Shown piece after piece: positions 8,817-15,350 of a DNA stretch of 15,383 bases (positions within the stretch are counted from its first letter, which is position 1; each line of letters begins with the position of its first letter). Below the pieces are notes generated by a model. The model saw nothing but the letters and a program-made list of their open reading frames with translations, did no database searches and was not told the DNA's origin. The stretch spans positions 1 through 15,383 of the forward strand of contig JAGKWS010000100.1 of the NCBI GenBank assembly GCA_021151685.1. Direction: 5' to 3'. A program made the position numbers and the translations under genes. This DNA is from Chitinophagaceae bacterium. GTDB taxonomy: Bacteria > Bacteroidota > Bacteroidia > Chitinophagales > Chitinophagaceae.

Positions 8817-8852
8817 AAAAGCCCGCTGATCTTTGATTGGCGGGCTTTTTTT
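8817..8852. terminator. Rho-independent terminator of tRNA-Gln
   Basis: AAAAGCCCGC (8817-8826) pairs with GCGGGCTTTT (8840-8849) around a 13-base loop, and the right arm runs into a T tract (8846-8852). It begins one base after the discriminator's neighbour and so ends the tRNA transcript. Read leftwards it also ends in TTTT and may stop transcription arriving from the Detocs operon. Confidence 0.88.
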
Positions 8853-9011
8853 GTGGGTTGTATGCTATCTGTTAAAATGAGCTGAGTGGAAGGAGCATTA
8901 AAAGCAGCATTATATGATCGTTGCGTTTGGCGATTATGAACTTTATGATAACTGAAAAAAGTTATCCGAGATTACTCAAATCCCCAAAGTCCAAGCAACC
9001 ACTAATTGAAA

Positions 9012-10244
9012 TTATTCAAAGTTCAATTTATTTAGGGCAAAATGATACAAGAAATTCGCACTTGTATAAGCAGCATACTTTTGATACGTATCATTTTTTG
9101 TAGAGTCTGCAAAGTCGCAAACTGACTTGACAGAAAATACACCTTTGGGGCGTGGTTTTGTGCAATTGTTTGCAGCGTAGAAAACTGCATAAGTTTCCAT
9201 ATCTAAGCCAATTAGTTTTCGCGCATGTCCCTGTATGTCATCTACGATATCTAAATTTTGAACAACGTGCGCACCAGTTGCAAGTGGTCCAATATGTATG
9301 CCTAGGTCAGTTTGCGGTTTGTCAGAAGGCCATTTTCGTTTTATTTCGTCTAAGTACTCTCTATTCCCTTGACAAGAGAGAAATTCATCTCTTAAATCAG
9401 TGCTGAGTGCTAACACTTTATAATCTGGCTCAAAAGTATCTTTTCCCTCTGTGCTTTTTTTGACCTTACCGCTGCCGCTATCAAATGACAAATCGGCAAT
9501 TAAAATATCTCCAAAGTTACTGCCACCTTTTATTCCAGCTGATATCCCACACATTGCGACATACTTTGGCCTAAAGCTGCTTATTATTTTCATTGTGAGC
9601 ACTGATGATGCTACCATACCCATTTGTGGAGCAAAAGAAGCAATAACCTTTACAATTCTATCACCACTTTTGAATGTACCAGTGTAATAATCAGATGTAT
9701 CATTTGCTAATTTCTTCAATTCCCAATGCCCATCTAAATTTAGAACGCTTTCAAATTCAGTATGCCGCAACGCCGTAATAATTGCTAAATCATATTGAAA
9801 CGCAACTTGCGGAGAATTCAATAAATCTCTCTTAGATTGTATTAAATAGTTAATTTTTTCTTTAATTTGTACCTCCCAATCATTGTTTGCCAAATCATAC
9901 TTAATTAAAAGCCACAGTGATTTTTGAAAATCGACTTGAAATTTTACCAGATTTTCATCAAATTCGGTTAATCCAATGATATTAGCAGGTTTTGTAAGGC
10001 GCAAAGACTTGTTCAGAGATCTTAAAAAATCCAAACCATTTTGGGGAAGTGGCGTATCACCCAATCTTTGAGGAATATTTATGTCTAAAACTAATAAGTC
10101 ATAGTGCTTTTTTTGCAGATAGGCGTTTGCGGTAACGACGTCTGATGCAATGTCATACGTCGTTATTTCAGGAATGCCCTCAACTAAATTCCTTAAATCT
10201 TTTATCTTCTTTGCATTGTCGTCTACAATAAGTATCTCAATCAT
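9012..10244 (-). CDS. dtcC: DtcC: receiver domain fused to nucleoside-phosphorylase-like effector (Detocs)
   Basis: A 410-residue two-domain protein. Residues 1-135 are a receiver: acidic pocket D8/D9, phospho-acceptor D54 in LVLDINIP, T93 in GLTEFD and a conserved-type K115. Residues ~150-405 are a PNP/UDP-phosphorylase (MTAN-like) domain: DLAIITALRHTEFESVL at its start, CGISAGI (G-rich ribose/phosphate segment, 232-238), LDME (M349-E350) and the catalytic-type Asp D377 in SVKSVCDFAD. In Detocs, the phosphorylated effector cleaves cellular ATP (adenine plus ribose triphosphate), stopping phage growth. Here the catalytic motif residues look intact, so the effector is probably active. It is the last gene of the operon, starting 1 base after the dtcB stop. 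ATP as substrate is inferred from the family; a different nucleotide cannot be excluded. Confidence 0.92.
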   Translation of the reverse strand: MIEILIVDDNAKKIKDLRNLVEGIPEITTYDIASDVVTANAYLQKKHYDLLVLDINIPQRLGDTPLPQNGLDFLRSLNKSLRLTKPANIIGLTEFDENLVKFQVDFQKSLWLLIKYDLANNDWEVQIKEKINYLIQSKRDLLNSPQVAFQYDLAIITALRHTEFESVLNLDGHWELKKLANDTSDYYTGTFKSGDRIVKVIASFAPQMGMVASSVLTMKIISSFRPKYVAMCGISAGIKGGSNFGDILIADLSFDSGSGKVKKSTEGKDTFEPDYKVLALSTDLRDEFLSCQGNREYLDEIKRKWPSDKPQTDLGIHIGPLATGAHVVQNLDIVDDIQGHARKLIGLDMETYAVFYAANNCTKPRPKGVFSVKSVCDFADSTKNDTYQKYAAYTSANFLYHFALNKLNFE

Positions 10245-10245
10245 A

Positions 10246-10695
10246 CTAAACAGTCTTTTGGATTATATTTCTTAACTCAAGCTTCCAGCCTGATTGTGAA
10301 GGATTGTAATAAACAGTATCAATGTAATTTTCAGGGAACTCTTGCTTAAGTAGTGTTTTCAAATTCGATAGTTCTATGTAACTATCTCCCTCGCCAAAAG
10401 TCTCGAACTGAGTTACGATTATAATTCTAATCCTCTTCTTCTTCCGCTTTAATTCCTGAAGAATGTCCATTCCTGCTAATTTTCTGAACTTGTAGCCATC
10501 TTCACCTGACTGTATATCGAATGTTGGCAGCTGCATATCTAATAATACTATATCAAATATCTCAGTGTACAGAGCTTTGAGTCCCGACTGGTACGACTTC
10601 CTGATTTGGTATTGCGCATTTGGGAAATTCTCTTTCAAGAAAGCAGATATTCCTCTTACTTTATTCGTATCGTCTTCTACAATTAAGAATTTCAT
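10246..10695 (-). CDS. dtcB: DtcB: stand-alone receiver domain (Detocs)
   Basis: A 149-residue single receiver domain with no output domain. It has the acidic pair D8/D9, phospho-acceptor D53 in VLLDMQLP and T95 in IIIVTQF. The loop after the phospho-Asp is enlarged by about 16 residues (FDIQSGEDGYKFRKL) before GMDILQEL. Aligned by its C-terminal pattern (YYNPSQSGW against KYDLANNDW of the neighbouring DtcC), the conserved receiver lysine appears to be replaced by tyrosine (Y129). In Detocs, DtcB acts as a phosphate buffer that takes up accidental signals from the kinase and so prevents self-killing; a receiver without signalling lysine fits that job. It lies 3 bases after dtcA and 1 base before dtcC and is surely co-transcribed. 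Confidence 0.9.
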   Translation of the reverse strand: MKFLIVEDDTNKVRGISAFLKENFPNAQYQIRKSYQSGLKALYTEIFDIVLLDMQLPTFDIQSGEDGYKFRKLAGMDILQELKRKKKRIRIIIVTQFETFGEGDSYIELSNLKTLLKQEFPENYIDTVYYNPSQSGWKLELRNIIQKTV

Positions 10696-10698
10696 TTT

Positions 10699-13600
10699 CT
10701 AATTTTTTTGAAGGTTTTCAATTTCAAATATTATTTCAGAATGAAAAACTCGATTCTCGTCAACAGGGAACAACTGAATTGTGTATTTTGTTCGTAATAA
10801 ATCGGTTTGTAGTATTTTCTTGATTTTTAGGAACCCTGTGCCACCCTCTTTTCTAGTTTTTTCTATTGTCTCAATTGTTGCCAATTGTTTACTTGTAGCA
10901 ACTATTATCTCATTCATTTCACGAAGATCTCTATCGCGATCAAAATTACTTTTTGTAACTATTTGAAGCCCTTTATCAATTTCAAAAACATTTATTGACG
11001 AACATAGATCCGTTGGATTGAGGTGTGAATGTTTGATAATATTGTGTAATAAAATTTGAAATATATCTGTAAAGTTTGCAAAAAACTCACCGTCGAAAAT
11101 AGTATTTGCGTTAACACTCAAACTCGGTGACAATGTAGAGTATGTAGGATATAATCTCCTTATAGCGCTCAAACTCGCATTAATTGGCAATTCTATGGTA
11201 AAGTCATTTATATTCTTGTTATTAGTACGTTGAAACCACTGAGATATTTTATCAAACTCCACACTTATAGAAGTTTGACAAGACGTAATCTCCCTTATTA
11301 ATTCATTAATTGTCGGGTATTGAAGACGAGAAATTAGTTTCTCAATTTCAAGCTTAGATGTTGACAGGAATCTATCCACTTTGGGCTTGAGCACTGTAGA
11401 GATATAATACCGCACATTCGCCAAATTCATTTCGGTCTTTTCCCATAATACATCTATCATTGCATCGTAAAAATCATCATAATTATTGATATCTGCCATT
11501 TTCATTCTAAACAACTTAAAAAGGTCGTCAGAAGAAAACGAATAATCAAATAGCCCATCAGATGCTTTGCTTTCCGTTTTGATTTGAAGGATTTTATTTT
11601 TAAACTCGTCTGAAGAGTCATCTATTTGTAGTGACAATTCACTAAAAATATTATTAAATTCCGATTCAATATTTGTGCTATTAAAACTGAATTTACTAAG
11701 CCAATATGAATTCGGTAAATAGTTTCCAGTTGCAGAGTCTTTTTTGGTAATCAAATTGAAATTCTCAAATACGCTTCGTATCTCACCCAAGAGCGTTCCA
11801 TGTCGAATACGCATACTCAAATAGGTATCAATTCCAAATTCATTACTTGCAATAAATTTGTCCCTGATTTTGTAAAAAGAATCTACAAAAATTTCAAATC
11901 GCGAGAAACTAGTGAGTTTGATATTAAGATCTGTAATTTCATTTTTATTGTCATAGCTTTTACTATAGTACGGAATAACTACTCGTCCACTATTTTCTAT
12001 TATTTTATCAAGCTGGTCTAATGGAACATTCAATAAATTTTGGCTCCTAATAAAATTCTCTCTTAAATCCTTGTCTAGAGATTTTTTTATCCCCTTGACA
12101 TCAACATAAATCCTACTCTCATCTATTTGCTTGATGCCTTTCCTTATGAGTTGCGCTCGAGTAATCTCAGAAATTTCGCTATAGTACTCTTCGATATTAT
12201 CTTGGTCGATTTCGGCAAGTAAGAGACAAACTTCTATTCGTTCGTTGTCAAGGTCATCTTGACTTTCGTAATTGTGTGAGGAATAGTACACGTCCTGTTT
12301 AGCAATATTCCTTAAGAAATATATCAGTTTGTTCCTATCAAACATCTCTCTGCAACTGCCTAATTCATGCGGATAATCTAACCCATATGAACAAAGGAAA
12401 TTATCAAATGCTATCCAAATACTTGAATTAGATTGTTGATATTGATTTAACAAGATAACACAACTAATATTTCTATATAGAGCGTCGTCACTAGAGTCAA
12501 GTATTATTCTAAAGAGCGATTCGTAATGAAATTTATTATGAACATTTGGATTCTTAATAACAATTCCCGTCGCTAAATTTATTGATTCTTCATAATCGCC
12601 CAATATGAGCGTTGAAACAAACTTAAGATACAAAACATCCTCATAGTTATGTTGTATCAAAAGGTGTCTCGAAAAAGATTCGTTATTCAATAACGCATCA
12701 ACTTTTTCAATAGCTTCCTCGTGTAAACCAACAAACTGAAGCGCACGAATGAAATACAAATTGTGTCGAAACGATTTCGATTCCCAAAGAAATATCTGAG
12801 AAAAATCACCTTGTCGATATGCATAGTTGAATTTTTGCCAAAAATCTATTACGAGCGATTCTGGAAGTGCCTCTTTTAAGAATTCTAGAAAATACAAAGA
12901 ACTTTCTAAGTCTGTGTGGTAAACGGACAAGAGAGGATTTACATATTGCCCATGAATTAAACCACATCTTGAATACTTAAATGAATTGTCATAAATCGAC
13001 CTTTCGAAATTTATGAAAGAAAATAGAGTGTAACACCATGCACTATTCTGAACTGAGTAGAAGTGTTTTGTTGCATTTTGAAAAGACGCATTTGTTTCGC
13101 CGTCTTTCTTGACAATATGACTATAATTCTCTAAAATTGCATTTGCTATGGATTTTTCGGGGAACGGATTCTGCACCTCCATTGCGATATTTATGCTGGC
13201 ACGAACAAAAATTTCGTACAACTCAAGAATTGCAGGATTATTTGGCATGAATATTTTGCATGCTTCAATTACGTCTTCATATTTTTCTTCAACGTATAAA
13301 TCCAAGATATTGACAAAACTCTTTGTTGAGTCCGATATATTTATTTGATTAATGCCCAGAATCGATATTATCTTGTCTAATTCCGTATCCCTAATTTTCG
13401 CTGATAAAGCTGGTAACTCTTTTCGAAGAATCTCTAATAGATCATTAGGTATTGTTGATTCACTTACCGACAATTTCACAGTCGTAAGAAATGATCTGTA
13501 TTTGTCGATTATTGAAGAAGCATTATCAATATTTAGAATTGCACCTTTGTTTTGGTGGTTGAGTTTGTCAAAGAATTTAAGCTTGAATACTAGATAGTTT

Positions 13601-14223
13601 TGAATCTTCGTACTATGCTTATCCGTAAATGCAGAAATAATATTATATGACTTGCGTGGTGAAATGTCCTTTTCGAACCTAGTGCTAGAATATTGAGCCA
13701 AAATATTGGTTAATATTTCATTTTCTTCACTAACAATATTAGCCAGTACTTCTTTACCCTTTTGAAAACTTGCCTCATACTCAGCAACTAGAAGCCTCTT
13801 TTCAATTAACCAATGTGAAATGCAAATCTCATTTTCTATTTTATCGAGTATGGCAGTAGCACTTTCATAGTCCCCTAATAAGAAATACTTTTCAAATTCC
13901 ACTTCGTAAATAAGAAAAGAGTTAATTTGATTATAATAAATTAGGATCTCATTACAATACCATTCTATCTCTTTGAGATAATCATCGTGATAGTATGTTA
14001 CTCCTCCTTTCCTTAGTTCACTGAAAGTTTTGGGTAATTGAAAGCCGAAAACTATCGCTCTTTGATTAGATGTCAATTTCCACAATGCCTTACTTCTATC
14101 CTCTTTTGTGAAAATGTACTTAAAGGAATACAGAATTTTTTCTGGTTTGTTCTTAAAATCAGTTTCTGTTTTTCTGAGTATCTCCCTTCTTTGCGACCTT
14201 AGACTTCTGTACTTCTTGCCCAT
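10699..14223 (-). CDS. dtcA: DtcA: TPR-like repeat sensor with C-terminal histidine-kinase ATPase (Detocs)
   Basis: A 1174-residue soluble protein, first gene of the operon. About residues 1-700 are helical repeats with TPR-like segments, e.g. LLGDYESATAILDKI (115-129), VEEKYEDVIEACKIF (311-325), GLHEEAIEKVDALLN (499-513) and ILGDYEESINLATGI (540-554). SMRIRHGTLLGEIR (803-816) contains H808, a candidate phospho-acceptor His. The last ~170 residues are a GHKL ATPase: N-box ILLHNIIKHS (N1061) and G-box EGGTGFLKIKKIL (G1127-G1130); a clean DxGxG is not visible. No signal peptide or membrane segment is seen. In Detocs the repeat part is thought to sense infection and the kinase passes phosphate to DtcB and DtcC. 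The gene is AT-rich compared with genes to the left, suggesting transfer. No TAnnTTTG promoter was found upstream of ATG 14223. Which His is phosphorylated remains unproven. Confidence 0.88.
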   Translation of the reverse strand: MGKKYRSLRSQRREILRKTETDFKNKPEKILYSFKYIFTKEDRSKALWKLTSNQRAIVFGFQLPKTFSELRKGGVTYYHDDYLKEIEWYCNEILIYYNQINSFLIYEVEFEKYFLLGDYESATAILDKIENEICISHWLIEKRLLVAEYEASFQKGKEVLANIVSEENEILTNILAQYSSTRFEKDISPRKSYNIISAFTDKHSTKIQNYLVFKLKFFDKLNHQNKGAILNIDNASSIIDKYRSFLTTVKLSVSESTIPNDLLEILRKELPALSAKIRDTELDKIISILGINQINISDSTKSFVNILDLYVEEKYEDVIEACKIFMPNNPAILELYEIFVRASINIAMEVQNPFPEKSIANAILENYSHIVKKDGETNASFQNATKHFYSVQNSAWCYTLFSFINFERSIYDNSFKYSRCGLIHGQYVNPLLSVYHTDLESSLYFLEFLKEALPESLVIDFWQKFNYAYRQGDFSQIFLWESKSFRHNLYFIRALQFVGLHEEAIEKVDALLNNESFSRHLLIQHNYEDVLYLKFVSTLILGDYEESINLATGIVIKNPNVHNKFHYESLFRIILDSSDDALYRNISCVILLNQYQQSNSSIWIAFDNFLCSYGLDYPHELGSCREMFDRNKLIYFLRNIAKQDVYYSSHNYESQDDLDNERIEVCLLLAEIDQDNIEEYYSEISEITRAQLIRKGIKQIDESRIYVDVKGIKKSLDKDLRENFIRSQNLLNVPLDQLDKIIENSGRVVIPYYSKSYDNKNEITDLNIKLTSFSRFEIFVDSFYKIRDKFIASNEFGIDTYLSMRIRHGTLLGEIRSVFENFNLITKKDSATGNYLPNSYWLSKFSFNSTNIESEFNNIFSELSLQIDDSSDEFKNKILQIKTESKASDGLFDYSFSSDDLFKLFRMKMADINNYDDFYDAMIDVLWEKTEMNLANVRYYISTVLKPKVDRFLSTSKLEIEKLISRLQYPTINELIREITSCQTSISVEFDKISQWFQRTNNKNINDFTIELPINASLSAIRRLYPTYSTLSPSLSVNANTIFDGEFFANFTDIFQILLHNIIKHSHLNPTDLCSSINVFEIDKGLQIVTKSNFDRDRDLREMNEIIVATSKQLATIETIEKTRKEGGTGFLKIKKILQTDLLRTKYTIQLFPVDENRVFHSEIIFEIENLQKN

Positions 14224-14392
14224 GCATACCTATTTTACATTCTTATTGATTCCTAATTTTTCGAATTAACTGTTTTGTACAATTTCAAGACGAAAGCTGC
14301 AATCCGGCAATTTACTCGTCCAAGCCATGCAAATCGTAAACTTAACTTGTATCAAGAAATAAAATTAAACATATCTGCTAATTCGCTTTACC

Positions 14393-14455
14393 GGGAAAAA
14401 CACCCTTTTTTAGTGAATTTATTGCCTAACCTTTATTGGCGAGAGTGTTTTTCCC
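14393..14455. repeat. Perfect 11-bp inverted repeat with 41-base interior
   Basis: GGGAAAAACAC (14393-14403) and GTGTTTTTCCC (14445-14455) are exact complements. The AT-rich interior includes a run of T and TTTAGTGAATTTATTGCC. It lies 170 bases upstream of the dtcA start and just before the IS110 remnant. It could be a DNA-binding site pair, the base of a large hairpin or an old element end. The rest of 14224-14491 holds nothing else recognisable. Confidence 0.45.
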
Positions 14456-14491
14456 ACTGCCTGCAGAGAAGCAAGTAATTATGTAAGAAAA

Positions 14492-14605
14492 GCATAGTGC
14501 AGTATGACGGTCATCCTGACAAAATCGGGAGCCGTAATTTTAATTTGGTATGCTATAACCCGAGGTTTCGCTAATTATGGTGAATTAAAAATACATGCAC
14601 TATGC
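14492..14605 (+). ncRNA. Candidate structured RNA upstream of IS110 transposase remnant (possible bridge RNA)
   Basis: A 10-bp perfect pairing GCATAGTGCA (14492-14501) with TGCACTATGC (14596-14605) closes a segment that contains two further arms. Arm one is ACGG (14507-14510)/CCGT (14532-14535) plus CCTGA (14515-14519)/TCGGG (14525-14529), separated by an internal loop. Arm two is TTTTAATT (14538-14545)/AATTAAAA (14583-14590), with an inner AACC-CGA-GGTT hairpin. The segment sits directly before the transposase ATG; IS110-group elements encode their bridge RNA in the non-coding end upstream of the recombinase gene. This is an inference from position and foldability; no homology was tested, and the full element boundary is not known. 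Confidence 0.35.
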
Positions 14606-14733
14606 CAGTATCAAATTTCGAAAATTCTATTGACTTCAGCGGTCAGAAATTTTATGTAGGGCTCGATGTCCACAAAAAATCATGGGCGGTAACCGTACGC
14701 AGCTTGGGTCGTCAGGTAGCCCACTTTACTATG
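14602..14733 (+). pseudogene. Truncated IS110-family transposase (N-terminal ~44 codons)
   Basis: From ATG 14602 the first 44 codons read as the start of an IS110-type DEDD recombinase: MPVSNFENSIDFSG, then KFYVGLDVHKKSWAVTVRS with D22, the first acidic residue of the DEDD site. After HFTM at about 14733 the match stops; the frame runs on to a stop at 14818-14820 through low-complexity, hairpin-rich sequence (LFRMFRRASGTND...) unlike the family. Normal members have more than 300 residues, so the RuvC-like remainder and the C-terminal serine domain are lost and the copy cannot move. The break coincides with a hairpin beginning at 14736, which may mark an insertion or deletion point. Confidence 0.8.
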
Positions 14734-14735
14734 TT

Positions 14736-14765
14736 GTTCCGGATGTTCCGAAGGGCATCCGGAAC
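14736..14765. repeat. 10-bp hairpin at the breakpoint of the IS110 remnant
   Basis: GTTCCGGATG (14736-14745) and CATCCGGAAC (14756-14765) pair perfectly around TTCCGAAGGG. It lies exactly where transposase homology ends. It is followed by related pieces such as GTTTGCGAAC. It resembles REP-like palindromes further to the right. Confidence 0.6.
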
Positions 14766-14890
14766 TAACGATAGGACGCCGTTTGCGAACGGAATTCGAA
14801 GTACTGAAGTTCAAACATAGTGGTGTAACTCCCCCCCCCCACCTGCCAGATGACCAATACAGCACATATTTTCTTACATTCTCCATGTTG

Positions 14891-15007
14891 GCCGTAGTAT
14901 CAAATAATAGTTTGGCGTAGTTTCCGACTACGTCATGGCGGCAGTCAATCTTCAGATTGACGAACCCAAATCAGCCGTAGCTTACTAAAATAAAAAATAA
15001 TAGTTTG
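14891..15007 (+). repeat. Two degenerate copies of a GCCGTAG...AAATAATAGTTTG unit
   Basis: GCCGTAG occurs at 14891-14897 and 14974-14980; AAATAATAGTTTG occurs exactly at 14902-14914 and 14995-15007. Each copy is followed by hairpins: CGTAGT-TTCCG-ACTACG (14916-14932) and GTCAATC-TTCA-GATTGAC (14944-14961) after the first, GCC-TTT-GGC and TGCC-TAC-GGCA (15007-15029) after the second. The two copies look like a diverged tandem duplication of a hairpin-carrying element. No coding sequence is supported here. Confidence 0.55.
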
Positions 15008-15035
15008 CCTTTGGCTCTTGCCTACGGCAGTCGAG

Positions 15036-15055
15036 GTAGCCGGATTCCGTCCGGC
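15036..15055 (+). repeat. REP-like unit: GTAG plus palindrome
   Basis: GTAG (15036-15039) directly precedes a palindrome GCCGGA-TTCCG-TCCGGC (15039-15055, sharing the G). A GTAG tetranucleotide next to an imperfect palindrome is the layout of REP sequences mobilised by RAYT (TnpA-REP) transposases. The TTCCG loop is the same as in the hairpin at 14916-14932. No RAYT gene is in the window. Confidence 0.45.
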
Positions 15056-15122
15056 GGTTCCCCAACTTCATCTGCGACCAGAACAACATTAAATCTGCCG
15101 ATATATAGATGTTACAACAGGC

Positions 15123-15350
15123 AACCCCGTTGGGGTTTTGAACTCTATTCTTTCATCTACCCCGTGCTGTGCACGGGGCTATCATTGGGGCTGCCCTTTG
15201 GGCACAACACATAACACGCCAATACAATACTTCTTATTGCGTACAACATTAGCCCGAAGGGCTACCCCAATAATAGCTCCTGGCATGACCGGGGGGAGAA
15301 CGTACACACAGGACACACCCCCGAAGGGCGTTGCCCAAATGCCACTGGCA
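15123..15350. repeat. Cluster of short triloop hairpins with a ~100-bp imperfect palindrome
   Basis: At least five perfect hairpins with three-base loops follow each other: AACCCC-GTT-GGGGTT (15123-15137), CCCCGTGC-TGT-GCACGGGG (15160-15178), GCCC-TTT-GGGC (15193-15203), AGCCC-GAA-GGGCT (15251-15263) and GGGC-GTT-GCCC (15326-15336), plus TGCC-ACT-GGCA near 15340-15350. In addition GCTATCATTGGGG (from 15179) matches the complement of CCCCAATAATAGC (to 15277), so 15179-15277 is one long imperfect palindrome with hairpins C and D as side arms. A 60-codon minus-strand frame here is taken as chance. The stretch looks like repeated intergenic hairpin DNA or a structured RNA. Confidence 0.55.

Noticed and set aside
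8921..9103. 60-codon plus-strand frame
   Set aside because: It overlaps the 3' end of dtcC, matches no domain known to me and has no promoter; probably chance.
9012..14223. Ordinary two-component regulatory operon
   Set aside because: Neither receiver protein has a DNA-binding or diguanylate domain; the output is a nucleoside-phosphorylase fold, and the kinase has a giant repeat sensor without membrane segments.
14275..14478. 67-codon plus-strand frame starting with TTG
   Set aside because: It contains the 11-bp inverted repeat, has mixed low-complexity composition and no family resemblance.
15123..15350. CRISPR array
   Set aside because: The hairpins differ in sequence, are unevenly spaced and have no constant repeat or cas gene nearby.
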